NCBI RefSeq assembly: GCF_043555935.1
Contig: NZ_JBIGIB010000002.1
Span: forward strand, 806,001-870,000
Source of the DNA: Pelomonas baiyunensis
Lineage (GTDB): Bacteria > Pseudomonadota > Gammaproteobacteria > Burkholderiales > Burkholderiaceae_C
Length of the DNA stretch: 64,000 nt
Direction of reading: 5' to 3'
The notes below the pieces were generated by a model that did not search any database, had not been told where the DNA came from, and saw only the letters and a list, made by a program, of their open reading frames with translations. A program made the translations under genes and the position numbers. Shown piece by piece: positions 41,335 through 50,935 of the stretch (positions are counted from its first letter, which is position 1; each line of letters opens with the position of its first letter).

Positions 41335-44211
41335 ATGACCTTGAGCCAAGACAAGCGTGCCGCCAGTGGCGCCGTGTCCTTCCGCATCAGCCAGGTGGCC
41401 GTGGGCTGCACGCTGCTGATCGCGGCCGCTGCCGCCACCGCGCAGCAACAGCCTCAGCAACTCGAAACCGTGACCGTCACCGGTATCCGCAAGGGCATCG
41501 AAGACGCGATCTCGGTCAAGAAGAACAACGACTCCATCGTTGAAGCGATCTCCGCCGAAGACATCGGCAAGCTGCCCGACGCCAGCGTCGCGGAATCGGT
41601 GTCGCGTCTGCCCGGCGTGACCTCGCAGCGCAACAAGTCCACCGGCAAGGCCAGCAACGTCAGCGTGCGCGGCATGTCGCCCGACTTCAACGGCGCGCTG
41701 CTGAACGGCCGCGAGCAAGCCTCCAGCGGCGACAGCCGTGGCGTGGAATTCGACCTGTACCCCTCCGAACTGCTGGGCTCGGTCGTCATCTACAAAACGC
41801 CGGACGCCCAACTCGTGGGTCAAGGCCTGGCGTCCACCATCGACCTGCGCACCGCACGTCCGCTGGACTTCGCCAAGCGCACCATCGCCGTGAACCGCCG
41901 CAACCAGCGCACGGGCGTGTCCTCGGGCGCCGGTGAAGGCACGGGCGACCGCACCTCGCTGTCTTACGTCGACCAGTTCTTCGACCGCACCGTGGGTGTG
42001 GCCCTGGGCCTGGTTCGTTTCAAGGAAGAGGGCGCTGACCAACAGAAGTTCAACTCCTGGGGCGGCTGGAACGTCGACGACTGGGTCACCACCAAGGGCA
42101 CCGGCTCGCCGCTGGCCCGTGCAGGTCAGTGCGCTGACATGGCCAAGACCGACGCCACCATCGTGTGCGGCACCACCAAGTACAAGGTGCAAGGCGGCTT
42201 CACGGCGGACACCGAAAGCAGCACGGCTCAGCGCGACGGCGCCATGGCCACGTTCCAGTTCAAGCCCAACAAGGACTTCGAGTCCACGCTGGACTTCTTC
42301 CGCTCCAAGGGCACCTTCGGTCTGAAGAAGACCGGTCTGGAAGGCGCAATCGGCGGCAACGACAACGGTGCGTACGACCCCGTGGGCGTCATCACCAACT
42401 ACACGCTGGGCAACGGCGTGGTGTCGGCCGGTACGCTGTCCAACTACAAGGGCGTGGTTCGCAACCACGTTGAAGGCGGCGACGACAAGCTGACCTCCTG
42501 GGGCTGGAACAACAAGCTGAAGGTGTCCGACTGGACGCTGATTGGCGACATCTCGCAGTCCAAGGTGACGCGTGACAGCTCGCGCTACGAAACCACCGCC
42601 GGCCAGCCTGGCCCGCAGAGCAACCCCAACCTGGGCAGCATCAGCTGGAGCGGCTTTGACGGCGGCAACTTCACCAGCGTGAAGTACAGCACCAGCCTGA
42701 ACTACGCCGACCGCGCGGTCGCCAAGTTGACGGACGTGAACGGCTGGAGCGGTGGCGCCAGCTCGCCGCAGGCCGGTTACGTGGCTCTGCCGCACGTGGA
42801 AGACAAGGTCAGCTCGTTCCGCGCTGCCGCTCGCACCGACCTGAGCTTCGGCCCGATTGCCGCTGCCGAGTTCGGCGTGAACTACACCAAGCGCGACAAG
42901 GTCCGCACCACCCAGGAAGGCCGTCTGGTCATCAAGGGTGGCGACCCCTACGGCGTGGCCGCCGTGCCGGGCTCGGGCACCGCGATTGCTGGCACCACCG
43001 GCCTGCAAGTCGTGTCCTGGGATCCGCGTGGTTCGCTGGGTTCGATCTATGAGCTGGGCCGCAAGGTGGACGCCGACATCCTGAACAAGGACTGGACCGT
43101 CACCGAAAAGGTCACCACCAGCTACGCCAAGGGTGAGCTGGACGGCGAGCTGTTCGGCCTGCACTACCGTGGCAACGCCGGTCTGCAGATTGTGAACGCC
43201 GACCAGCAATCCACCGGCTTCAACGTCGACCGCACCACCTGCACCGGCAACACCGCCGCCACCTGCCCGGGCGCCACCGTGGGCCGTGGCACGTCGTACA
43301 CCGACGTGCTGCCCAGCCTGAACGTGGGCTTCGACCTGGGCGACGACCAAGTGGTTCGCCTGGCCGCCGCCAAGGTGCTGTCGCGCCCGAACATGGGTGA
43401 CATGCGCGCCAGCCTGGGCTTCAGCCTGAACAACTCTGGCACGCCCATCCTGACCGGCAGCGGCGGCAACCCGGAGCTGAAGCCGTTCAAGGCCACGGCA
43501 CTGGACCTGTCGTACGAAAAGTACTTCGGCAAGAAGGGCTACCTGAGCGTGGCGGGCTTCTACAAGAAGCTGGACACCTACATCCTGCGCGTGCCGACGG
43601 TCTTCGACTTCAAGCAATACGTGGGCGCTGCCACGCCGCTGCCGCAAACCGGCCCGTACAAGGGCTCCACGATGGGTCTGCTGGACCAGCCGATCAACGG
43701 CACCGGCGGCAACATCAAGGGCATCGAACTGGCTCTGAACGTGCCGCTGTCGATGGTCAGCTCGTGGCTGGATGGCTTTGGCGTGCAGGTCAACCACTCC
43801 AGCACCAGCAGCTCGGTGCAACTGCCGACCTCGGGCTTCTCGGTGGAAAGCGTGACCCCGGTCACCATCCCGCTGCCGGGTCTGTCCAAGAAGGTGACGA
43901 ACTTCCGCTTCTACTACGAGGCTCACGGCCTGCAAGTGGCGGTCGCTCAGCGCAAGCGTTCGGACTTCCTCGGCGAAATCAGCGACTTCCAGGACAACCG
44001 TCAGCTGACCTTCATCAAGGGCGAGTCCATCGTCGACCTGCAGGTGTCGTACGAGTTCGACAGTGGCTGGCTGAAGGGCCTGTCGCTGCTGGCTCAGGGC
44101 AACAACATGACGAACTCGAAGTTCCAGCGCTACTCGTCCTCGCCCAGCGAGATCACCGAGTCGATCAAGTACGGCAAGACCTACCTGTTCGGCGTGAACT
44201 ACAAGTTCTGA
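41335..44211 (+). CDS. TonB-dependent receptor, Xanthomonas/Caulobacter saccharide type
   Basis: Outer-membrane active transporter, 958 residues. Signal peptide is about 1-41. A TonB-box-like ETVTVTGIRKGIEDAI follows and then the plug domain, with IGKLPDASVAESVSRLPGVT near residue 78 and NVSVRGMSPDFNGALLNGRE. These match the large family found in Xanthomonas and Caulobacter sugar loci. The rest forms the 22-strand barrel and ends in a C-terminal phenylalanine (GVNYKF) as needed for assembly. Position at the head of the sugar locus and the HexR-like site upstream indicate a saccharide substrate, probably sucrose-like (inference). Confidence 0.94.
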   Translation: MTLSQDKRAASGAVSFRISQVAVGCTLLIAAAAATAQQQPQQLETVTVTGIRKGIEDAISVKKNNDSIVEAISAEDIGKLPDASVAESVSRLPGVTSQRNKSTGKASNVSVRGMSPDFNGALLNGREQASSGDSRGVEFDLYPSELLGSVVIYKTPDAQLVGQGLASTIDLRTARPLDFAKRTIAVNRRNQRTGVSSGAGEGTGDRTSLSYVDQFFDRTVGVALGLVRFKEEGADQQKFNSWGGWNVDDWVTTKGTGSPLARAGQCADMAKTDATIVCGTTKYKVQGGFTADTESSTAQRDGAMATFQFKPNKDFESTLDFFRSKGTFGLKKTGLEGAIGGNDNGAYDPVGVITNYTLGNGVVSAGTLSNYKGVVRNHVEGGDDKLTSWGWNNKLKVSDWTLIGDISQSKVTRDSSRYETTAGQPGPQSNPNLGSISWSGFDGGNFTSVKYSTSLNYADRAVAKLTDVNGWSGGASSPQAGYVALPHVEDKVSSFRAAARTDLSFGPIAAAEFGVNYTKRDKVRTTQEGRLVIKGGDPYGVAAVPGSGTAIAGTTGLQVVSWDPRGSLGSIYELGRKVDADILNKDWTVTEKVTTSYAKGELDGELFGLHYRGNAGLQIVNADQQSTGFNVDRTTCTGNTAATCPGATVGRGTSYTDVLPSLNVGFDLGDDQVVRLAAAKVLSRPNMGDMRASLGFSLNNSGTPILTGSGGNPELKPFKATALDLSYEKYFGKKGYLSVAGFYKKLDTYILRVPTVFDFKQYVGAATPLPQTGPYKGSTMGLLDQPINGTGGNIKGIELALNVPLSMVSSWLDGFGVQVNHSSTSSSVQLPTSGFSVESVTPVTIPLPGLSKKVTNFRFYYEAHGLQVAVAQRKRSDFLGEISDFQDNRQLTFIKGESIVDLQVSYEFDSGWLKGLSLLAQGNNMTNSKFQRYSSSPSEITESIKYGKTYLFGVNYKF

Positions 44212-44266
44212 TGCACGGTTGCGGGTTCTGCCTCCCGCGCAGAACCCCACTCCTGAGTTAGAACCA

Positions 44267-44301
44267 AGACCCCGCAGCCGCCGCGCCCGCGGGGTCTTTT
44301 T
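44267..44301 (+). terminator. Intrinsic terminator between receptor and halogenase genes
   Basis: AAGACCCCGC pairs with GCGGGGTCTT across a 12-base loop, followed by TTTCC. It probably lets the receptor be made in excess over the downstream genes. Confidence 0.82.
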
Positions 44302-44321
44302 CCTTGTGTTGATATCTCCCC

Positions 44322-45842
44322 ATGCCTGACACCCTGATCCAAGACATCGTCATCGTTGGCGGCGGCACCGCCGGCTGGATGACGGCCGCCGCCCTGTCTG
44401 CCGTTGTGGGCGACCGCTACCGCATCCGTGTGGTGGAGTCCGAAGAGATTGGCACCGTGGGCGTGGGCGAGGCCACGATTCCGATGATCCAGCGCTTCAA
44501 CCGCGTGCTGGGCATCGACGAAAACGAATTCCTGCGGGAGACCTACGGCACCTTCAAGCTCGGCATCGAGTTTGTGAACTGGGGCCGCCAGGGCGACCGC
44601 TACATGCACGGGTTCGGCCGCGTGGGCCAAGACCTCTGGACCGTGCCGTTTGACCAGTACTGGCACCGCATGCGTTCGGTGGGCCGTGCGGCACCGCTGG
44701 AGCAGTACTCCATCACCCGGATGGCGGCGCTGGCCAACAAGTTCATGCCGGCCCGCACCGACATCGAGAACTCGCCGCTGGCCGACATCACCTACGCCTA
44801 CCACTTCGACGCCAGCCTGTACGCGCGTTACCTGCGCCGCAAGAGCGAGGCGCGTGGCGTGCGGCGCACCGAAGGCAAGATCACCCATGCCGAGCGCCGC
44901 GGCAGTGGCCCCCACCCCGGCCACATTGCGGCGGTGGTGCTGGAGGGCGGCGAGCGCGTGGCGGGTGACCTCTTCATCGATTGCTCCGGCATGCGCGGCC
45001 TGCTGATTGAGCAGACGCTGGAAACCGGTTACGAAAACTGGAGCCACTGGCTGCCCTGCGACCGCGCCCTGGCCGTGCCGTGTGAGCCGGCGCCGGTGCT
45101 CACGCCCTACACCCGCTCGACCGCGCACCAGGCCGGCTGGCAGTGGCGCATTCCGCTGCAGCACCGCATCGGCAACGGCCATGTGTACTGCAGCCAGTTC
45201 CTGAGCGACGACGAAGCCGCTGCCACGTTGCTGGCCAACCTCGACGGCAAGCCCATGGCCGACCCGCGTCCCATCAAGTTCACCACCGGCATGCGCCGGA
45301 AGGCGTGGAACGAGAACGTGGTGGCCATCGGCCTGTCCAGCGGGTTCCTGGAGCCGCTGGAGTCCACCTCCATCCACCTGATCCAGGCCGCGGTGCAGCA
45401 ACTGATCGACTTCTTCCCGGACCAAGGCTTCGCCGCGGCCGACATTGACGAGTTCAACCGCCACAGCCGCTTCCACTACGAGCGCATCCGCGACTTCATC
45501 ATCCTGCACTACCACGTGAACCAGCGGGACGATGCCGAGTTCTGGAAGGCCTGCGCGCACATGAGCATCCCGGACTCGCTGCGCGAAAAGATCGAGCTCT
45601 ACCAAAGCCACGGCCGCGTGGTGCGCTTCAACAACGAACTCTTCACCGAAGTGGGCTGGTTGCAGGTGCTGGAGGGCCAGAACCTGCTGCCTCGCCGCCA
45701 CCACCCGCTGGCCCGTTTGCAGTCGGACGACGCCACGGCGGCTTACCTGGAAAGCGTTCGCGCCGTGATTGGCAAGTGCGTGGACGTCATGCCCGACCAC
45801 GCGGCCTACATCGCCGAGCACTGCGCCGCCGCGCCGATGTGA
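44322..45842 (+). CDS. Tryptophan-halogenase-family flavoprotein
   Basis: FADH2-dependent halogenase fold, 506 residues. FAD motif is VGGGTAGW at about 12-19. The lysine that binds and activates hypohalous acid is K79 in GTFKLGIEF, the same number as in PrnA. The WxWxIP signature is AGWQWRIPLQ, and the SGFLEPLESTSIHLI block holds the catalytic glutamate. All key residues are present. In Xanthomonas and Caulobacter such genes commonly lie next to TonB receptors, and some members there halogenate indole. The real substrate in a sugar locus is not known. Confidence 0.92.
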   Translation: MPDTLIQDIVIVGGGTAGWMTAAALSAVVGDRYRIRVVESEEIGTVGVGEATIPMIQRFNRVLGIDENEFLRETYGTFKLGIEFVNWGRQGDRYMHGFGRVGQDLWTVPFDQYWHRMRSVGRAAPLEQYSITRMAALANKFMPARTDIENSPLADITYAYHFDASLYARYLRRKSEARGVRRTEGKITHAERRGSGPHPGHIAAVVLEGGERVAGDLFIDCSGMRGLLIEQTLETGYENWSHWLPCDRALAVPCEPAPVLTPYTRSTAHQAGWQWRIPLQHRIGNGHVYCSQFLSDDEAAATLLANLDGKPMADPRPIKFTTGMRRKAWNENVVAIGLSSGFLEPLESTSIHLIQAAVQQLIDFFPDQGFAAADIDEFNRHSRFHYERIRDFIILHYHVNQRDDAEFWKACAHMSIPDSLREKIELYQSHGRVVRFNNELFTEVGWLQVLEGQNLLPRRHHPLARLQSDDATAAYLESVRAVIGKCVDVMPDHAAYIAEHCAAAPM

Positions 45843-45956
45843 GCCTGAGGCCACGGGCGACGCCACCTCTTCCCACCGCACCATGGCCTCCTTCGTTTGC
45901 TCCTCTCCTGCGCAGGGCCGTCGCGCGTTGAAATCGATTGCCGTGTGGGGGCACGC

Positions 45957-47180
45957 ATGCTGACGCGCCGCCAGCTCGGCGTGGCAGGCCTGTCCTGCGC
46001 GTGGGCTTCTGGGCGCGAGGCGGCCGCAGCACCCGCTGCCGTGGGCCAGCAGGCGCCGCTGGTGGTGTGGTTCACGGTGCAGGGGGCCGCGGGCATGCGC
46101 CGCGTGGCCGAGCGTTTCACGGCGGCGACGGGCGTGCCGGTGGTCATCGAGACGCCGGACGACGGGCCCAGCAAGTTCCAGCAGGCCGCTTCAGCCGGCA
46201 AGGGCCCCGACATCTACAGCTACAGCCACGACCGGCTGGGCGAATGGGTGGCGGGCGGCCTGCTGCAAGCTGTGTCGCCGCCGCGCGCTCTGCGTGAGGA
46301 CATCACCCCCGTGGCGTGGGAGGGCTTCACCTGGCAAGGGCGTGTTTGGGGCTACCCGTACGCCATCGAGTCGGTGGCACTCATCTACAACCGCCGCCTG
46401 GTGCCGCAGCCGCCCAAGACGTTTGACGAGGTGGTGGCGCTGGACGACCGCCTGCAGCGCCAAGGGCGTCGCGCCATCCTGTGGGACTACACGAACAACT
46501 ACTTCTCCTGGCCGCTGCTGGCCGCACGCGGCCCGGACGCGGGCTACGCCTTCCAGCGTCGGCCCGACGGCAGCTTTGATGCGCGCGACACCGGCGTGGC
46601 GCAGCCCGGCGCGGTGCGCGGCGCGGCGCTGATCGCGCGCTTGGTGCAAGAGGGCCGCATGCCCGCCGGCAGTGGCTATGCCGAAATGGAGGCCGCACTC
46701 GCCACGGGCCGGGTGGCGATGATGATCAACGGCCCCTGGAGCTGGGTGAACCTGCAGCGGGTGGGCGTGGACTTTGGCGTGGTGCCGGTGCCGGCTGTGG
46801 GCGGTGCGGCGGCCAGCCCGTTTGTGGGCGTGCGGGGCATGATGATCAATCGCGCCTGCCGGCAGCGGGAGGTGGCCATCGAGTTTCTGGAGCACTTCCT
46901 GCTCACGCCCGAGGGCCTGCGCGATCTGGACGCGGCGGAGCCCATCGGCGCCGCCGCGAGCCAGCGCTTTCTGGCCGAGCTGTTGCAGCGCCCGAACGGG
47001 CACCGCATCGCGGGCCTGGTGGCGTCAGCACGCGACGGGGTGGTGACGCCCAGCATCCCGGAAATGGGTCGCTTCTGGGCGGCGATGAAATCCGCGCTGA
47101 CCGCCATGACCGAGGGCCGGCAAGGCGCGGCCGAGGCCCTGGCCGGCGCGCGCCAGCGCATCCTGGAGGCGGGGCTGTGA
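45957..47180 (+). CDS. MalE-type sugar-binding protein
   Basis: Family 1 extracellular solute-binding protein, 407 residues. The N-terminus MLTRRQLGVAGL has a twin-arginine motif followed by a weak hydrophobic stretch, so Tat export is possible. LVVWFTVQGAAGMRRVAERF starts the mature fold, and GKGPDIYSYSHDRLGEW and YPYAIESVALIYNRRLV match maltose-type binding proteins. The frame is open to 45897, but the ATG at 45957 gives the signal. It overlaps malF by four bases. It captures an oligosaccharide delivered through the TonB receptor. Confidence 0.9.
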   Translation: MLTRRQLGVAGLSCAWASGREAAAAPAAVGQQAPLVVWFTVQGAAGMRRVAERFTAATGVPVVIETPDDGPSKFQQAASAGKGPDIYSYSHDRLGEWVAGGLLQAVSPPRALREDITPVAWEGFTWQGRVWGYPYAIESVALIYNRRLVPQPPKTFDEVVALDDRLQRQGRRAILWDYTNNYFSWPLLAARGPDAGYAFQRRPDGSFDARDTGVAQPGAVRGAALIARLVQEGRMPAGSGYAEMEAALATGRVAMMINGPWSWVNLQRVGVDFGVVPVPAVGGAAASPFVGVRGMMINRACRQREVAIEFLEHFLLTPEGLRDLDAAEPIGAAASQRFLAELLQRPNGHRIAGLVASARDGVVTPSIPEMGRFWAAMKSALTAMTEGRQGAAEALAGARQRILEAGL

Positions 47181-48724
47181 CGGCCACGGGACGGCGACTT
47201 CGGGCCGCGCTGACCGCCGCGGCGGCGTTGCTGGGCCTGTTCGGCCTGCAAGCTCTGTACGCCCAAGGCCAGCCGCTGCTGGCCGCGGCCTTGCTCGGTG
47301 CGGGTGCCCTGGTGCTGTGGGCCTACACGGCCGGGCGCAGCGCGGCCTTGCGCTTCTTGCTGCCGGGGCTGCTGGCGGCGGGCGTGTTCGTGGTGCTGCC
47401 GCTGGTGTTCACCGTGGGCATGGGCTTCACGAACTACAGCGCGCGCAACCTGCTGCCGCTGGACGAGGCCCGCGCGCTGCTGCTGGCCGAGCACCGCCAG
47501 GCCGAGGGCAGCGAGCGCGCCTTTCACCTGCACGACACCGCTGCCGGCCTGTGGCTCGAACTGGAAAGGGAGGGCGCGGCCCCGGTGCCGCTGGATGACG
47601 CCGCCACGCCGCGCGTGCTGCCGCTGCAGCCGCTGCCCAGCCCGCTGCCGTGGCCCGCGGCGCCGCCGAACGCCGACCGGGCCGATGCCCCCGATGCCCC
47701 GAACCTGAGGCTGCACGTGCGGCACCTCGCCCGCTTGCGCACGCTGACCCTGCGACTCCCGCAGGGGCCGGCGTATCGGCTCGCCACGCTGCGCGAGTTC
47801 GCGGTGCAAACGCCGCTGTTCACCGCCGATGCCGATGGCAGCCTGCGCGAGGCCACCACGGGCCGGGTCTTTCGGCCCGACGCGAGCACCGGCTTCTTCA
47901 CCAGCGCGTCCGGTGACCGGCTGCAGCCGGGCTTTCGTGTGTCCGTGGGTTGGCAGCACTACACGCGGCTGTTCACCGATGCCCGGCTCAGCGCGCCGTT
48001 CGCCGCCGTGTTCGGCTGGACGGTGCTGTTCGCGGCCGGCAGCGTGGCGCTCACGGCCGCCCTGGGGCTTGTGCTGGCGGCGCTGCTGAACTGGCAAAGC
48101 CTGGAAGGGCGCTCGGTGTACCGGCTGGTGCTGTTCCTGCCGTACGCGGTGCCGGCCTTCATTTCCATTTTGGTGTTCAAGGGCCTGTTCAACCAGAACC
48201 TGGGGGAAATCAACCTCGTGCTGCACGGCCTGTTCGGTGTGAAGCCGGCGTGGTTCTCCGACCCCACTTACGCGCGGCTAATGCTGCTGCTGGTGAACCT
48301 GTGGCTGGGGTTCCCGTACATGACGGTGCTGTGCAGCGGGCTGATTCAGTCCATCCCGGCCGACCTGTACGAAGCCAGCGCCGAGGCCGGCGCGGGGCCG
48401 TGGGTGAACTTCTCCCAGATCACGCTGCCGCTCATCCTGAAGCCGCTGACGCCGCTGCTGATTGCCAGCTTCGCGTTCAATTTCAACAACTTCGTGCTGA
48501 TCAGCCTGCTCACTGGCGGCCGGCCGGACCAGCTCGACGCCGCCTTGCCCGCCGGCACCACCGACCTGCTGGTGACCTACACCTGGCGCATTGCCTTTCA
48601 AGACTCGGGCCAGCAGTTCGGCCTGGCTGCGGCGGTGTCCACGCTGATCTTCGTGCTGGTGGCCGGCATCACGCTGGTGCAAATGCGCCTGACCCGCCAG
48701 CAGGCCCAGGAAGGACGGCGCTGA
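47177..48724 (+). CDS. malF: ABC sugar permease, MalF type with large periplasmic loop
   Basis: Inner-membrane subunit of the sugar importer, 515 residues, almost the length of E. coli MalF (514). Three N-terminal helices are followed by a soluble loop of roughly 190 residues (about 95-285) corresponding to the MalF P2 domain, then the permease core. The EAA loop is EASAEAGAGPWVNFSQITL near residue 400. The start is GTG overlapping the SBP stop. The gene symbol follows similarity; the substrate may not be maltose. Confidence 0.9.
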   Translation: MTATGRRLRAALTAAAALLGLFGLQALYAQGQPLLAAALLGAGALVLWAYTAGRSAALRFLLPGLLAAGVFVVLPLVFTVGMGFTNYSARNLLPLDEARALLLAEHRQAEGSERAFHLHDTAAGLWLELEREGAAPVPLDDAATPRVLPLQPLPSPLPWPAAPPNADRADAPDAPNLRLHVRHLARLRTLTLRLPQGPAYRLATLREFAVQTPLFTADADGSLREATTGRVFRPDASTGFFTSASGDRLQPGFRVSVGWQHYTRLFTDARLSAPFAAVFGWTVLFAAGSVALTAALGLVLAALLNWQSLEGRSVYRLVLFLPYAVPAFISILVFKGLFNQNLGEINLVLHGLFGVKPAWFSDPTYARLMLLLVNLWLGFPYMTVLCSGLIQSIPADLYEASAEAGAGPWVNFSQITLPLILKPLTPLLIASFAFNFNNFVLISLLTGGRPDQLDAALPAGTTDLLVTYTWRIAFQDSGQQFGLAAAVSTLIFVLVAGITLVQMRLTRQQAQEGRR

Positions 48725-48725
48725 C

Positions 48726-49616
48726 ATGGCCATCGTGCAACCCAAGTCGCAGCGCTGGCGCAAGGTGGCGGCGCATTTGTTTCTGCTGAGCCTGTGCGCG
48801 CTGGTGCTGCTGCCCTTTGTGGTGGTGCTGTCGGTGTCGCTGCGCCCGGGCAACTTCGCGGTGGGCTCGCTGTGGCCCGAGAACGTGAGCTGGGAGCATT
48901 GGCGCTTCGTGTTGGGCCTGCCCACCACGCTGCCTGATGGGCGGGTGCTGGAGCCCGACCTGCCGGTGCTGCGCTGGCTGTGGAATTCCATCGTCGTGGC
49001 CACCGCCACCGGCGTGCTCACGCTGGCGTTTTCCACCACCTGTGCCTATGCCTTGTCGCGGCTGCGCTTCCGGGGGCGGGGCGTGGTGCTGGGGGCGCTG
49101 ATGTTGATGCAGATGTTCCCGGCCGTGCTGGCCTTGGTGGCCATCTACGCCATCTTCGACCGGCTGGGCGCGGCCTTTCCGGCGGTGGGCCTCAACACGC
49201 ACGCCTCGCTCATCCTGGCGTACTCCGGAGGCATCGCCATGCATGTCTGGACGCTCAAGGGCTACTACGACACCTTGCCGCTGGAAATCGAAGAGGCCGC
49301 TCGCGTGGACGGCGCCACCGTGGCGCAAAGCTTCTGGCGCGTGCTGCTGCCGATGTCGCTGCCCATGCTGGCGGTGGTGTTCCTGCTGGCTTTCATTGGC
49401 GCCATCGTGGAGTACCCCGTGGCCTCGGTGCTGCTCACGCAGCAAGACCTGCTCACGCTGTCGGTCGGCGCCAAGCTGTTTGTGCATGAACACAACTTCC
49501 GCTGGGGCGACTTTGCCGCAGCGGCGTTGCTGTCGGGCGCGCCGATCACGGTCGTATTTCTGCTGGCCCAGCGCTGGCTCATCGCCGGCCTGGCGGCCGG
49601 TGGCGTCAAAGGATGA
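48726..49616 (+). CDS. malG: ABC sugar permease, MalG type
   Basis: Second membrane subunit, 296 residues, six predicted helices. The EAA loop EAARVDGATVAQSFWRVLLP is near residue 195. The order SBP-malF-malG with overlaps is that of maltose-type importers. No ATPase gene (MalK/MsmK type) follows; its stop overlaps the GH13 start instead. Confidence 0.92.
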   Translation: MAIVQPKSQRWRKVAAHLFLLSLCALVLLPFVVVLSVSLRPGNFAVGSLWPENVSWEHWRFVLGLPTTLPDGRVLEPDLPVLRWLWNSIVVATATGVLTLAFSTTCAYALSRLRFRGRGVVLGALMLMQMFPAVLALVAIYAIFDRLGAAFPAVGLNTHASLILAYSGGIAMHVWTLKGYYDTLPLEIEEAARVDGATVAQSFWRVLLPMSLPMLAVVFLLAFIGAIVEYPVASVLLTQQDLLTLSVGAKLFVHEHNFRWGDFAAAALLSGAPITVVFLLAQRWLIAGLAAGGVKG

Positions 49617-50935
49617 ACCTTTCCATGTTGCCCATCACCCGTCGCGCCGTGCTCGGCGCCTCTGCTTCTCTTGCTCTGCCTGCCATGACTGTTGCTGCCC
49701 CCGCCCCCTCCGACCGCGCCGCCCTGGCCTGGACCCGCCAGGCCGTCATCTACCAAATCAATGTGCGCCAGTACTCCGCTGCCGGCACGCTGGCCGCCGT
49801 GCAGGCCGACCTGCCGCGCCTGAAGGCCCTGGGGGTGGATGTGCTGTGGGTCATGCCCTGGCAGCCCATCGGCCAGAAAGAGCGCAAGGGCACGCTGGGC
49901 AGCTACTACGCCATTCGCGACTACACCGCCATCAACCCCGAGTTCGGCACGCTGGCGGATGCCAAGGCCTTTGTGGCCCAGGCGCAGAAGCTGGGCTTCA
50001 AGGTGATCCTCGACTGGGTGGCCAACCACACCGCGTGGGACCACCCCTGGGCCACGGCCCACAAGGCGCGCTACAAGCTCAACGCGCAGGGCGAGGTGTT
50101 CCCGGTGACCTTCAACGAAGGCCAGCCCAGCGTGGAGTACTGGACCGACGTGATCGGGCTGGACTACCGCAACGAAGGCCTGCGCACCGCCATGATCGAT
50201 GCGATGGCCTTCTGGGTGCGAGAGACCGGGCTGGACGGCTTCCGCTGCGACGTGGCCAGCCTCGTGCCCACCGACTTCTGGGTGCGTGCGCGCCGCGAGC
50301 TGGAGGCCATCAAGCCGCTATTCATGTTGGCGGAGTCCGATGCGGTGGACCTGCACACCAGCGGCGCGTTCGACATGACCTACTCCTGGGATCTGCCCGA
50401 CCGCGTGTTCAAGAAAGTGGGGCAGGGGGAGCGCGGTGCGCCGCTGCTCAAAGCCTGGCTGGCCGACCAGGCCGACCCGGCCAAGAACCGCTACCCCGCG
50501 CAGGCCCTGCGCATGCGCTTCACCAGCAACCACGACTACAACTCCTGGCACGGCACCGATGCCGAGTTGTACGGCCCGGCCTACCCAGCCCTGGCGGTGT
50601 TGACCTTCACCTTGCCCGGCATGCCGCTGATCTACAACGGGCAGGAGTCGCGGCTGGACAAGCGCCTCGCGTTCTTCGAGAGAGACGCCATTGCCTGGAA
50701 GCAGTACGAGCTGACCGGCTTCTACCAGCGGCTCATTGCCTACAAGCACCAGCACCCGGCGCTGGCGGCCGGTGCGGCGGGCGGGGCCGTGACGCTGCTG
50801 GACGCGCCGGCGGACGTGGTGGCCTTCGAGCGCCGCGTGGCGGGCGACGTGGTGCGCGTGGCCGTCAACCTGTCGGCCACCGCGCGCACCTGGAACGGGC
50901 ACGCACTGCCCGCCTGGGGCTGGGTGCTGGCGTGA
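49613..50935 (+). CDS. Tat-exported GH13 (alpha-amylase family) enzyme
   Basis: Glycoside hydrolase of 440 residues. The N-terminus PITRRAVLGASASLALPAM is a twin-arginine signal ending near residue 29, so the enzyme acts in the periplasm. GH13 regions are complete: DWVANHT, the nucleophile D213 in GFRCDVA, the acid/base E241 in LAESD, and D308 in TSNHDYNSW. There is a short beta-sheet C-domain. It acts on alpha-glucosidic bonds by hydrolysis or transfer; the specific bond cannot be told. It overlaps malG and the GH32 gene by four bases each. Confidence 0.9.
   Translation: MNLSMLPITRRAVLGASASLALPAMTVAAPAPSDRAALAWTRQAVIYQINVRQYSAAGTLAAVQADLPRLKALGVDVLWVMPWQPIGQKERKGTLGSYYAIRDYTAINPEFGTLADAKAFVAQAQKLGFKVILDWVANHTAWDHPWATAHKARYKLNAQGEVFPVTFNEGQPSVEYWTDVIGLDYRNEGLRTAMIDAMAFWVRETGLDGFRCDVASLVPTDFWVRARRELEAIKPLFMLAESDAVDLHTSGAFDMTYSWDLPDRVFKKVGQGERGAPLLKAWLADQADPAKNRYPAQALRMRFTSNHDYNSWHGTDAELYGPAYPALAVLTFTLPGMPLIYNGQESRLDKRLAFFERDAIAWKQYELTGFYQRLIAYKHQHPALAAGAAGGAVTLLDAPADVVAFERRVAGDVVRVAVNLSATARTWNGHALPAWGWVLA

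Noticed and set aside
41200..44250. Open frame of 1016 codons opposite the TonB receptor
   Set aside because: Shadow of a long gene with strong third-position GC; composition is Val/Ala/Gly/His/Gln-rich without motifs.
49243..50931. Long N-terminal extension of the GH32 frame
   Set aside because: It lies fully inside malG and the GH13 gene; the GTG at 50932 with GTGA coupling gives the family-standard start.
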